From Thermoanaerobaculia bacterium (GTDB lineage Bacteria > Acidobacteriota > Thermoanaerobaculia > Gp7-AA8), in assembly GCA_017883235.1 (NCBI GenBank), contig JADGNY010000001.1, forward strand, positions 124,001 to 188,000: a stretch of 64,000 nt of DNA, written 5' to 3'. The notes beneath the pieces were generated by a model that worked only from the letters and a program-made list of their open reading frames with translations, did not search any database and was not told the DNA's origin. Every line of letters starts with the position of its first letter. The stretch's first letter is position 1. The translations under genes and the position numbers were made by a program. Below, one piece after another: positions 1 through 9,317 of this stretch.

Positions 1-100
1 CTCCGAACCACTACGTGGCAAGGTGCCGAACAAGTTGGGCAGGAAATGCCGGCGTTTCTTCTGGAGAGTTGTTGAGCCGATAGCGGCAACAGCGGATCCC

Positions 101-1141
101 TCAGCGTGAGCAGACATCGTGAACGATCGATGACTGGTCACTGAGAATGATCGCTTCCGCTTCGAGTAGCAAGCCGGCACGGCAGATGTCGCTCTCCAGT
201 ACGAGCAGCGACGCTGCCGGCGCGGACTCACGAAACCGTTCCACGATGCGCGCGGCGCCGGCGGCGTGGCGTACGTAGAGCTTCAGTGCCTGCGCCTCGC
301 CAAGCGAGCGGCCACACTCCACGGCGATCCGATTGAGGTTCGCTATCGTCTCCTCCAACTGACCTTCGACGTCGCCCGCATGCAACGTTTCGTGGCCGCG
401 GACGCTCGAGGTTCCGGAGATGAAGACGCTGCCGTCATGCGCAATCGTCGCCCGCGCGAAGGAGGGGCTGCGCGGTCCGTACTGCCGCGGATACTCGTAC
501 GCGCTCACCTGCCGCGGATTTTCCGCGTTGCGTCCTCGTTCGCGCGACGCGAGAAAGTGAATGCTGAGATTCCCACCCCGCATGCCGACAGCGCTGGCTG
601 CCGGAAAATCAGACTTCGTCAGCCCTGCGGCGACGAGCGCATCGTGCCTTCCGGCCGAGAAACACTTGTAGCGCTCGCGGTCCCCGTCAGCCTGCCGATC
701 CTGAGATTCACCATCATGATCGAGAGCCGCAGAGTGACACTGTGCGTTCAAGTCGCGAACGTGATTCCAGATGCGCAGAAAGAAAGGGAATCCTTCGGCG
801 CGCATGACGCCTACGATCGCGCCGTACGCGACGCGCGCGGCACGTTCGACGTTCGGATCAGAGGACGCGATGGCACCTGCCAGAACGTGCTCGTCGTGCG
901 CGAAGGCGACCGCGCCGCGCGTGCCGCGAGTCACGGGCAGGCGAGAACGCCACACTTCGGTATCCACGGAACCGAGCGGTCGAATGGCCAACGTGACGTC
1001 CGTGTCCGTGAGGGAGACATGATCGGCGTAGTGCACCGCCGCAATCACCTCCGCGGCGCACGAGCATTTGTCCGATGTGAGTTTCAAGCGCGAAAGCTTT
1101 CCGATCCGGGTTTCAGGAAATCTCGAGCACGTACCTCTCAT
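101..1141 (-). CDS. Chorismatase-like protein (FkbO/Hyg5/XanB2 family, RidA-like fold)
   Basis: C-terminal half of the 690-aa ORF has 'GMRGGNLSIHFLASRERGRNAENPRQVSAYEYPRQYGPRSPSFARATI', typical of the FkbO/Hyg5 chorismatase family. ATG at 1141 overlaps the upstream stop (ATGA). Confidence 0.75.
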   Translation of the reverse strand: MRGTCSRFPETRIGKLSRLKLTSDKCSCAAEVIAAVHYADHVSLTDTDVTLAIRPLGSVDTEVWRSRLPVTRGTRGAVAFAHDEHVLAGAIASSDPNVERAARVAYGAIVGVMRAEGFPFFLRIWNHVRDLNAQCHSAALDHDGESQDRQADGDRERYKCFSAGRHDALVAAGLTKSDFPAASAVGMRGGNLSIHFLASRERGRNAENPRQVSAYEYPRQYGPRSPSFARATIAHDGSVFISGTSSVRGHETLHAGDVEGQLEETIANLNRIAVECGRSLGEAQALKLYVRHAAGAARIVERFRESAPAASLLVLESDICRAGLLLEAEAIILSDQSSIVHDVCSR

Positions 1142-2640
1142 CCTTCGCCGCGCGTCACCTTGTGAAAGACGCTCGGGAATCGCGCCAGGAACGCGATGAC
1201 CGTATCGAACTCCCGCGAATCGACGTTCTCGCCGATCTTGTGCGTGTTTTGTTCGACGCCGGGGCCGATGCCGAACATCGCCGGATACCGATAGTCGCCG
1301 TCGTGGATCCAGCGCTTCGCAGGCGGTACTTCGAGCGTTCGCGTCGGGAATCCGACTCCGTCCGTCGAGAAGATCCAGCGGGCCACGCGCGGCTTGCGGG
1401 CGGCGACACGTGTGTATGCGTCTACGGCGGCAACGATGGACGGATGCGTTTCGGGCGTGACCCATCCCGGATAGACCTGCGGGTTGTTGAGCCGATAGCC
1501 GCGCCAGGTCGGGTCGGTGTAGAGCGGCGCGCGGATGTCGATGCGCAGGCCGTCGGCGATTGCCTTGGCCACGGAGGGAAGAGAGCGCACATCGTCGAGC
1601 GCGCGTTCGGGAATCTCGCCGGCGGTGAGCCGGCGATCGAAGCGGAACGTGAATCGCTCGGGAACGGCGCAGTCGCTCGGTGTGGCCAGTGTGGCCCAGC
1701 TCGCGGTGCGCGTGCCGCCGCCGAGGAACGGGTCCCCCGCAAACCCTTCGCCATCGCGATATCGCTGCGCGGCTTCCACGATCATGGCCGCACCGTATTC
1801 GAGCGGGTTGAGTCCTTCCCACGGCATCGAGCCGTGACAGCTCCTGCCGGTGACTTCGACCTCGATCTGCATCCTTCCCCGTTGTCCACGATAGATGCCC
1901 AGCGGTCCGAGTTTCGCGCAGCCGGTTGCCTCGGTGAGGATCACCACGTCGGGGATGTGCTCCTGCGCCGCGGCCGGAAAGACATCGCGCATCAGATACA
2001 TCGGTCCGCCGCCGTCGTTGTCCTCCTCTGAGATCGTGCCGTAGGCCCGCACGATCACGCCGCGCAGCGCGCCTTCGTTGCGCAGCTCGTTGAGGATCTT
2101 CGTGGCCACGATCTGACAGACCACTCCCGCGAGCTGGTCCGCCGATCCGCGGCCCCACACCAGATGCTCCCATTCACTTTCCGGCGGGAGATACCCGAGC
2201 TCGTGCGCCAGGAAGGCGCGATCGACTTTCGTTCCGTCGATCCAGCCGTAGTACGGATCGATTCCGCCGCCGATGGCCTCGTGCCAGCGATCGCGCAGGG
2301 CGTTGACCGTGTCGGTGTGACCGTCGAGCATGATCACGGCTTTCTCGCCGGCGGGAATGCCATCCAAACGATCTTCGACGCTCCAGACGAGATTGCCGAA
2401 GGCGTCGAAGGCGACGTCCTGCTCGCGCTCCACCGCGCCGATCTCACCTATCACTTTGCGGAGATACTCGAGCCGGGGCTGCTCGTGACCGGAGAGTCCG
2501 CAGCGGGGATCGGAATCGAGATGGTCGGCCGGAATGCGGATGGCCTCTCGAAGGATGCGGATTGCGAGCGGGCGGTACTGACGCGCCAGCGCCGCGGTGC
2601 GCTCATCGAGCTTCGTGGTGAGTTCGGTCGAGATCGTCAT
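1138..2640 (-). CDS. ygeY: M20-family hydrolase, YgeY type (selenium metabolism-linked hydrolase)
   Basis: 'MLDGHTDTVNA..', 'VWGRGSADQLAGV', 'GTISEEDNDGG', 'GYRLNNPQVYPGWVTPETHP' as in the YgeY/M20 family; start MTISTEL. Confidence 0.8.
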   Translation of the reverse strand: MTISTELTTKLDERTAALARQYRPLAIRILREAIRIPADHLDSDPRCGLSGHEQPRLEYLRKVIGEIGAVEREQDVAFDAFGNLVWSVEDRLDGIPAGEKAVIMLDGHTDTVNALRDRWHEAIGGGIDPYYGWIDGTKVDRAFLAHELGYLPPESEWEHLVWGRGSADQLAGVVCQIVATKILNELRNEGALRGVIVRAYGTISEEDNDGGGPMYLMRDVFPAAAQEHIPDVVILTEATGCAKLGPLGIYRGQRGRMQIEVEVTGRSCHGSMPWEGLNPLEYGAAMIVEAAQRYRDGEGFAGDPFLGGGTRTASWATLATPSDCAVPERFTFRFDRRLTAGEIPERALDDVRSLPSVAKAIADGLRIDIRAPLYTDPTWRGYRLNNPQVYPGWVTPETHPSIVAAVDAYTRVAARKPRVARWIFSTDGVGFPTRTLEVPPAKRWIHDGDYRYPAMFGIGPGVEQNTHKIGENVDSREFDTVIAFLARFPSVFHKVTRGEG

Positions 2641-3764
2641 GCGTTCTCCAATGCCTCGCGCAGGCGGCGCACTTTGGCGACCGCGAGCAGGGCCATGATT
2701 ACGTAGAGTTTTTTGTTTGCCTCGCGCGCGACCGAAAGCCGGGCGCGCTCCATTACCTTGGCGCTCACTTCCGCGCCGATGTCGGCGGGAAGGCAGTGCA
2801 TGTAGAGCGCGTTGCCGCCGCGCGTTCGCGACATCAGGCTCTCGTCGCAGATCCATTGCTTGTGCTCGAGATTGCGCGCCAGCGCGGCGGCCTCGATCTC
2901 TTTCATCCGTTGCGGCTCGCGGCGGCGCTCGAGCATCAGGTCGAACGGTCCCCAGCTTTTCGGGTAGACCACATCCGCGTCCGCGAAGGCCTCGGACATG
3001 TCATTCATGATGGCGAAGCTTCCCCCCGATTCCTTCGCATGCGCCGCCGCACTCTCCGTGCATTGCGGCATCAAGTCGTAGCCGGGAGGATGTGCCAGTC
3101 GGACGTTCATGCCGAATCGGGTGAGCAGCGTGATCAGTCCTTGCGGAACCGACAGCGGTTTGGCGTAACTGGGCGAGTAGGCCCAACTCACGGCCACTGT
3201 CTTTCCGGCCAGTCCATCCGGGAAGCGCTCGCGCAGCCAGCAGAGGTCGGCGAGGGTCTGCGTCGGATGATCGATGTCGCACTGCAGGTTCACCACCGGA
3301 ACGACGCGATCGTCGGCGCGCTCACGGAGGTAACTCTCGATGCCATCCTTCACACCGCGCATGAAGCGATTGCCCTCGCCGAGGATGAGATCGTGACGGA
3401 TGCCGAGGGCGTGCGCGTTCATCCCCAGCATGGCCCCCGTCTCTTCGGCGGTCTCGCCGTGCGCGACCTGTGTCGACGAGCCGTCCACGACCATCGGGGT
3501 GGCGCCGAGGCGCACGGAAGCGCCGGCCCAGCTCGATTTCGTGCGCGTCGAGTTGTCGAAAAAGAGACCGTAGTGCAGCTCGCCGCGCAGGAGCGGCGGA
3601 ACCTTGCCACGGCGATCGAGACCCTCGAGCATCGCGGCGACGCTGCACAGCGTTTCGATCTCTTCGCGCCTCCATTCGTCGGTCAGCAGCATGCTGCGGC
3701 CATGTAGCGCGCCCAGGATGGAATCATCGATCAAGTTCAGAAGCGTTGGTTCACAAATGGTCAT
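2637..3764 (-). CDS. ygeW: Knotted carbamoyltransferase YgeW-like
   Basis: Transcarbamoylase motifs 'FFDNSTRTKSSW', 'CDIDHPTQTLADL', 'MHCLPADIGAEVS'; ATGA overlap with ygeY. Confidence 0.85.
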   Translation of the reverse strand: MTICEPTLLNLIDDSILGALHGRSMLLTDEWRREEIETLCSVAAMLEGLDRRGKVPPLLRGELHYGLFFDNSTRTKSSWAGASVRLGATPMVVDGSSTQVAHGETAEETGAMLGMNAHALGIRHDLILGEGNRFMRGVKDGIESYLRERADDRVVPVVNLQCDIDHPTQTLADLCWLRERFPDGLAGKTVAVSWAYSPSYAKPLSVPQGLITLLTRFGMNVRLAHPPGYDLMPQCTESAAAHAKESGGSFAIMNDMSEAFADADVVYPKSWGPFDLMLERRREPQRMKEIEAAALARNLEHKQWICDESLMSRTRGGNALYMHCLPADIGAEVSAKVMERARLSVAREANKKLYVIMALLAVAKVRRLREALENA

Positions 3765-3770
3765 CGTTCC

Positions 3771-5459
3771 TCACCCCAGTGCATTGATGTAATTGATGTA
3801 CGAGCGGTCCAGCGCGGCGCGGCGGGCGTACTGCGCGAGCGGATGCGCCGAGCCGTCGTCGTGCTCCACTCCGTCGATCCGTGCCCGCGTGATGCCGGCG
3901 CCGATCCAGAATCCGTCGAGCGGTGCGTTGCTTCGCCACGACTCTTCGCTGCCGAAGAAGCGCATCTTCGTCCGCTGTGGCGCGCCCAGGTCGGGACAGA
4001 CGATCTCGCAGTTCCCGCAGTCGTTGCAGAAGTCGGCGAAATTCGCAATCTGATGCTTGCGCGTAAAGGGGATGGCGCAGTCGAGCGAGCGCAGACGCAT
4101 GTTCGCGTCGGTGGGGCATGCGGAGATGCAGAGATCGCACGTCGAGCAGTCGAAGAGACCGAGCGGAAGCCCGGTCTTGTGCGTGACGTGCTCGACTTGT
4201 TCCTGCCGATAGCGCGGGTCGCGATCGAGCGACTCGACGTAAGCGTCGATGCCGGCGTGCGCGAACTCGGCCACTGTTCGCGCGCCAGCGGCTTCCATGC
4301 GCCGCACGAGCTCAGACCCGTAGGCGTGTAGCCGCGTGTAACCGCCTGGCTTGAGGAGATCCGTACAGACCGTGACCGGCGCCAGGCCGAGGGCCACGGC
4401 GTCGGGATAGTTGCGGCGGTCGATGCCGGCGGAGAACGAGATCGGAAGCGAATCGCCGAATGTGTGCCGGAAGCGGCGGACGAGATGCATCGCCAGGACG
4501 TGCAGCGGCGGGCCGGAGAGATAGGCGAGTTTCTCGGACGCCGGAAGAAATTCGCTGTGGTTTTCCACGACGAGCGTGTTCGTCAGCTTCACCGCGAACG
4601 AGCGGCCAAGCTCACGCGCGCGGATGCGCAGCCGCCCGACGATCTCCGCGGCCTCGTCCCAATCGGGATCGTTGTCGAATGCGCCTGGCGGCACTTGGAT
4701 CGTGGAGTAGCCGAGGCCGTCGTGCAGAATCTCGAGCAGAGGAGCGCGGCCGAGCAGCGTCGGGTTGAGTTTGATCGCGCAGTCGAGGCCGATCTCCGAC
4801 ATTAGAAAATCAGCGATCCGCTCGATCTCCGAGACCGGACAGCCGTGAAACGTCGAGAGCGTTACGCTGCCCGAAACGGCCGTTTCAAAGTCGAAATCAC
4901 GCCATGGGGGCGGAAGCTCGCGGCGAAGACGGTCGATCGTCCCGCGCGCATCGGCGAGACCGCGCATGAACGCCACCATGCGATCGCTGCGCACGCCGTC
5001 GAGGTCGTATCCGACGCTCATGTCGAAGAGACATCCAGGCGCGACCCCGAAGTGCCGAGCAAGGATCTCGATCAGCATGGCCGCCTTGACGTACTCTTCG
5101 AGCGACTGTTCGATGCGCAGCTCCTGCGACCACTCGACATTGAGGCCGATGCCCCGCACGTCGATGCAAGGCCGCGGGATGCGCAGCGTGTCGTTGCACT
5201 GCACGGTCTTGAGCTCGATGAACCGTCCACCGCCGAGCCAGGAGAGAACGATCCCTTGCGCCAGTTGTGTGTGCGGTCCGGCCGAGGGCCCGAGCGGTGC
5301 GCCGGCCGTGCGGCCGTGAATCGTGACGCGCGTGTCGACGTCTCCCTCGCCAAGCGAAAAGCGATGCGACGGAAGGTCGAAGATGCTGCCGTTCTGTTCG
5401 AGCTCCGCGAACGCACGCGCGAAGAGGCCCGCGAGCGGATAGGGAGCCAGATGGGCCAT
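3771..5459 (-). CDS. ygfK: YgfK-like Fe-S oxidoreductase (putative selenate reductase subunit), short form
   Basis: Begins MAHLAPYPLAGLF; DHOD-like region; two Cys clusters CSTCDLCISACP and CNDCGNCEIVCP near the C-terminus; operon with ygeW/ygeY. Confidence 0.75.
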   Translation of the reverse strand: MAHLAPYPLAGLFARAFAELEQNGSIFDLPSHRFSLGEGDVDTRVTIHGRTAGAPLGPSAGPHTQLAQGIVLSWLGGGRFIELKTVQCNDTLRIPRPCIDVRGIGLNVEWSQELRIEQSLEEYVKAAMLIEILARHFGVAPGCLFDMSVGYDLDGVRSDRMVAFMRGLADARGTIDRLRRELPPPWRDFDFETAVSGSVTLSTFHGCPVSEIERIADFLMSEIGLDCAIKLNPTLLGRAPLLEILHDGLGYSTIQVPPGAFDNDPDWDEAAEIVGRLRIRARELGRSFAVKLTNTLVVENHSEFLPASEKLAYLSGPPLHVLAMHLVRRFRHTFGDSLPISFSAGIDRRNYPDAVALGLAPVTVCTDLLKPGGYTRLHAYGSELVRRMEAAGARTVAEFAHAGIDAYVESLDRDPRYRQEQVEHVTHKTGLPLGLFDCSTCDLCISACPTDANMRLRSLDCAIPFTRKHQIANFADFCNDCGNCEIVCPDLGAPQRTKMRFFGSEESWRSNAPLDGFWIGAGITRARIDGVEHDDGSAHPLAQYARRAALDRSYINYINALG

Positions 5460-5539
5460 GTAACACGATGTCACGCTGTTTTCACGTGAGGTTGTGTGGG
5501 ACGACACAAGAGGATGTGACGGCCTCCGATCATGGATGA

Positions 5540-5749
5540 CTGTCCAACCTCGAAAAGGTCTGGTACACATGCCAGTCCCAGACGGCCGGGGATGTCTGCT
5601 ACCAGATCAACTTCCAGATCGTGAAGGGGCCGCGCTACTCGTTCGCGGACGTAAGTCGCGCCACGGGCTCGAACGCGACCGTTAAGGCGGTGATGGAAAC
5701 GCTTCGCAAGAACTTTCCCCGCGCACCCTTCGGCGCATCGGACCACTGA
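5540..5749 (+). pseudogene. Orphan C-terminal gene fragment without a start codon
   Basis: In-frame translation LSNLEKVWYTCQSQTAGDVCYQINFQIVKGPRYSFADVSRATGSNATVKAVMETLRKNFPRAPFGASDH*, protein-like, preceded by a stop and no start. Confidence 0.4.
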
Positions 5750-5805
5750 GCCCGTTACCTCGAGAGCGGGATGAGGTCATGAATCCCGGTGGTACCGGAT
5801 GACAG

Positions 5806-7635
5806 TCAGATAATCCTCCGCTTGCCCCCGGTGGCAGGGTTCCAGGAGACGATGTGGTTCTTGCGATCGCTGTAGTCACCGTAGAAAACATCGCGCAGCG
5901 GCTCGATCGGGGGACGCGGATCGAGCGTCCCGGAAGGTACCCAAACCACCTTGTCCACTCGCTGCGCAATCACGCCACGATTGAGATCGACGGCGATGAG
6001 CTGGCCAACCCCTGCTGCGGTTTCGACCGCCAGGACGCACCGCGTGCCGTCATCCCCGACGAAGATCGACGATCTCGCAGGGCCAAGTGGAATGTCGCGC
6101 TGCGGAGCACCGGCGGCCGAAAGGATGTGCAGGACGGTAGCGGAGTCCGGTCCGTCGACGATGGCGATGCGTCCGTCGCGAAGGAACCGCGCTGTCTTCA
6201 CCTGCGTACCGCTGGCGAGTGTGGTGATGAGCGCACCGGTGCGGGCGTCATTGAGCGTCACGACGTCCGCGCCGCGTTCCGGCCTGACCAGCATGTGCGC
6301 GGCGGGCGCATCCGGATAGATCCGGGCGAATGTGGCCGTTGCCAGGGAGCCGGTCTCGCGCAGGCCGCGAACTCTCACATCGAGCTCCACGATCTTCAGT
6401 TTCTCTTTGGTATTGAGATAGAGACGCACCACATCCGGTGACACGAAAAAGGCACGCATATAGCGGCCGTCAGGCAGCCTCACCGAGGCCAGCGAACGCT
6501 TTTGCGCGACGTCGTAGACCGAGAGAATGTTCAGACTCGAAAGAGTGGCCACCCGTCCGCCATCGTCGGAGACAAAGAGGCCTTGCGCTTCAACGGTCAG
6601 CCCGATATCGATCGGTTTTTTCAAATCGCGCCGATAGATCCACAGATTTGCTACGCCACCCTCCATGCGAGGCACGATGACGCTGCGGCCATCGCGCGTA
6701 TACACGACCGCCGAGAGATTGCCGATGCGGACCGACGAGCCGTCGTCGGTATTCAGAAGGAATCCGGCATGGTAGTCGCCACGTCCCGGGCTTCTGCCTG
6801 TGATCATGGCGAATGGTCCGCTCGTGGAGCGCGTGGCATGAAAGTCGATGCTGAGATCACCCGGCGTTACCGACAACACCCATCCGACATAGCCAGCCGC
6901 GAGGAGAAGCGCAGCCGCCATCGTTCCCCACAGGAACTGGGACAGTGCCAGGTGGTTGCGGCGCCGGTCAGTGCGTCCACGCTCGAGCTGCCATGCGCCG
7001 CCGGCGACGATGCCAACCGCCAGTGCCAACGCCAACGCGGTCGCCGTCCACTTCATGACCTCGACGGCCCAGCCGGTGGCCAGGAGAACTATGAGGTAGC
7101 GGATTGCCAGACCGCAGACGACCGCCGCGGCGAAGTCGATGACGATCAGCGGTGACCGCGAGCGCGCGAAGGTACTGATGACGTGTGTAATCAGGAAAAG
7201 CGCGAGCGCAATCGTCAGAACGTACTTTGTACTTTCGGCGAGTGTCAGGCTCCAGAAGCTCTTCCAGAACTCGCCCACCACCAGCCAGGCCGGCGCGATG
7301 ATGACGGCGAAGCAGCCGACGACCATCAGAAGCCCCGCCGTCAGCTTGCCGAACCAGATCGATGCGGACGCCACCGGGCGTGAGAAGTAGAACGACATCC
7401 GGTTGTCGGAGAGATCGCGGCCGACGAAGCTGGCGCCGGACATCACCGCCAGGGCGACGCCGAAGCCGGTGGCGAAAATCAGCGATGACAGCGCGATCGT
7501 TTCCTGCGGCGACCTGCCGTTGATCCCCGGAATCACGCTGAGTATGAAAGGAACGATGGCGAAAGCCACCGCCGCGTAAGCGACGAAGCGCTTCTCCTCG
7601 AATTCTCTAGCTGCAATGGCGAGCGCGTTTCTCAT
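5806..7635 (-). CDS. ABC transporter permease with C-terminal beta-propeller-like domain
   Basis: Starts MRNALAIAAREFEEKRFVAYAAVAF; ~6 TM helices, then repeated beta-rich sequence (DGRSVIVPRMEGG.., DGRYMRAFFVSPD.., DGRIAIVDGPDSATV..). Overlaps ATPase stop (ATGA). Confidence 0.8.
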   Translation of the reverse strand: MRNALAIAAREFEEKRFVAYAAVAFAIVPFILSVIPGINGRSPQETIALSSLIFATGFGVALAVMSGASFVGRDLSDNRMSFYFSRPVASASIWFGKLTAGLLMVVGCFAVIIAPAWLVVGEFWKSFWSLTLAESTKYVLTIALALFLITHVISTFARSRSPLIVIDFAAAVVCGLAIRYLIVLLATGWAVEVMKWTATALALALAVGIVAGGAWQLERGRTDRRRNHLALSQFLWGTMAAALLLAAGYVGWVLSVTPGDLSIDFHATRSTSGPFAMITGRSPGRGDYHAGFLLNTDDGSSVRIGNLSAVVYTRDGRSVIVPRMEGGVANLWIYRRDLKKPIDIGLTVEAQGLFVSDDGGRVATLSSLNILSVYDVAQKRSLASVRLPDGRYMRAFFVSPDVVRLYLNTKEKLKIVELDVRVRGLRETGSLATATFARIYPDAPAAHMLVRPERGADVVTLNDARTGALITTLASGTQVKTARFLRDGRIAIVDGPDSATVLHILSAAGAPQRDIPLGPARSSIFVGDDGTRCVLAVETAAGVGQLIAVDLNRGVIAQRVDKVVWVPSGTLDPRPPIEPLRDVFYGDYSDRKNHIVSWNPATGGKRRII

Positions 7636-8528
7636 GACTTCCCTCCGGATATGGCGATGAAGATCTCTTCGAGCGACATCGCTTCGACTTCCGCCGCGCC
7701 GATGTTGCTGGCGCTGCGCATCCGCTCGAAGGCCAGATCGTCGTAGTTGCTGACGATCGCCTCCGCGCCGGCGCCCCAGCTCCGCATCACGGTCGTCCGG
7801 AGCACGGCCGTATCGATCGCCACCGGCTGCGTGGCGAAGCGGATGCGGCGGAAGCGCGACTTGAGCGCGTCGACCTCTTCGTCGAGGACCAGCCGGCCGT
7901 TCTCCATCATCCCCACCCGATCCGCGAACGTTTCGACGCCGGAGAGGTCGTGCGTGGTGATGAAGATGGTCGTGCCGCGGTCTGCCAGGTCGCCGATCAC
8001 TTCCTCGAACAGCGACCGGCGGGCCACGACGTCGAGGCCGAGCGTCGGATCGTCGAGCACCAGCAGCTCCGGTGAATTCGCCAGCGCCAGTGCCAGCGAC
8101 ACCTGCTTCTTCTGGCCTTTCGACAGACTCCCGAAACGGCTGGACATCGGCACGCCGAACGTCTGCAGCCGCGTCTCGACGCTTCCCTGATCCCATCGGT
8201 CATACAGCCGGGAGCAGAAGCGGGCGATGGACGACACTTTCATCTCCGGCGGTGCGTCTGCCTCTTCGGTGACGATACCGATGCGCTGCATGAGTGCCGC
8301 CCGGTGTGACCAGGCATCTTCGCCGAGCAGCATCGACGTTCCGTGCTCCGGTTTCTGCTCGCCGAGGAGGCAGCGGACCAGAGACGACTTCCCGGCGCCG
8401 TTGCGGCCGACGAGCGCGTAGACGCTCCCTTTGGCGACACTCAGCGAAACCTGGTCGACGGCGAGCGTGCGGCCGTAGCGCACGGTGAGATCGCAGATCC
8501 CGATGGCGTTGTCAGTCATGCTTGTCAT
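7632..8528 (-). CDS. ABC transporter ATP-binding protein
   Basis: Walker A VGRNGAGKSS, signature SKGQKKQ, Walker B LLVLDDPTLGLD. Confidence 0.95.
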   Translation of the reverse strand: MTSMTDNAIGICDLTVRYGRTLAVDQVSLSVAKGSVYALVGRNGAGKSSLVRCLLGEQKPEHGTSMLLGEDAWSHRAALMQRIGIVTEEADAPPEMKVSSIARFCSRLYDRWDQGSVETRLQTFGVPMSSRFGSLSKGQKKQVSLALALANSPELLVLDDPTLGLDVVARRSLFEEVIGDLADRGTTIFITTHDLSGVETFADRVGMMENGRLVLDEEVDALKSRFRRIRFATQPVAIDTAVLRTTVMRSWGAGAEAIVSNYDDLAFERMRSASNIGAAEVEAMSLEEIFIAISGGKS

Positions 8529-8920
8529 GCTTTTCTCCTGTGCTCGCGCACTACGCGCTGGTACGCCGTTTCGACTTCATCGACGGCATCCTCGAGCGCG
8601 GAGCCGACGGCGATGGCGGTCGATGCATAGCGGACTGCCGCGTCGCGCAGCGCTCCGTTCCGTTGCGCCTTCTTCGGCTGCGGCTGCTCGTCGGCCACGT
8701 ACGTCCCCTCTCCCCTCTTCACCAACAGCACTCCCCCCTCGGCGAGACGCTGGTAGGCGCGGGCGACGGTGTTCGGGTTGACGCGGAGATCCTTGGCAAG
8801 GTCGCGGACGGACGGCACCGAGGCGCCGGGCTGCAACGCGCCGAGGGCGATCAGCCGCCGGACACCTTCCTCGATCTGCCGCCAGATCGGCGCGGGATCG
8901 GCCGGGTTGATGGCGAACAT
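8525..8920 (-). CDS. GntR-family transcriptional regulator (YtrA-like)
   Basis: Short (131 aa) wHTH: PIWRQIEEGVRRLIALGALQPGASVPSVRDLAKDLRVNPNTVARAYQRLAEGGVL. Confidence 0.92.
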   Translation of the reverse strand: MFAINPADPAPIWRQIEEGVRRLIALGALQPGASVPSVRDLAKDLRVNPNTVARAYQRLAEGGVLLVKRGEGTYVADEQPQPKKAQRNGALRDAAVRYASTAIAVGSALEDAVDEVETAYQRVVREHRRKA

Positions 8921-8943
8921 GGCCTTTGAGATCCTCCGTACCT

Positions 8944-8965
8944 GTGTATTAGCTATCTAATACAC
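8944..8965. promoter_or_regulatory. Predicted GntR operator palindrome
   Basis: GTGTATTAG-CTAT-CTAATACAC: perfect 9-bp arms, 4-bp spacer, 24 bp upstream of the gntR start. Confidence 0.8.
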
Positions 8966-9021
8966 TAAGTCGGAGAAGGCGGATTGTCAAGCGTCGCTGT
9001 CAGAAGGCTGGTATGGGGAGC

Positions 9022-9132
9022 AATGTGGCACAGACACTCTTGTCTGTGCCGGCTCTCGCCATGACTTAGATCGCAAGCACTCCCAGCCAGCGGCTCCGGC
9101 CGGGGCACAGACAAGAGTGTCTGTGCCACATT
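9022..9132. repeat. Palindromic dispersed repeat, copy A (29-bp perfect terminal inverted repeats)
   Basis: AATGTGGCACAGACACTCTTGTCTGTGCC (9022-9050) and its exact reverse complement (9104-9132). Confidence 0.95.
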
Positions 9133-9317
9133 AGTCTCCGGCTGTGGCAGCAGGCACGGCTGGAGCGGACGAGGAGTCCGCTACTTCCATCTCGAGGTAA
9201 CAGTTGCCGGCAATCTCATTAAGAAGGTGCTCGAGTCTCCGCAGGAATGCGCGCCGGTGCGAGGCACCCTTGCCTGCGCCCACCCCCGATGGCACGGCGC
9301 TTGAGTTGTCAGAAAGC

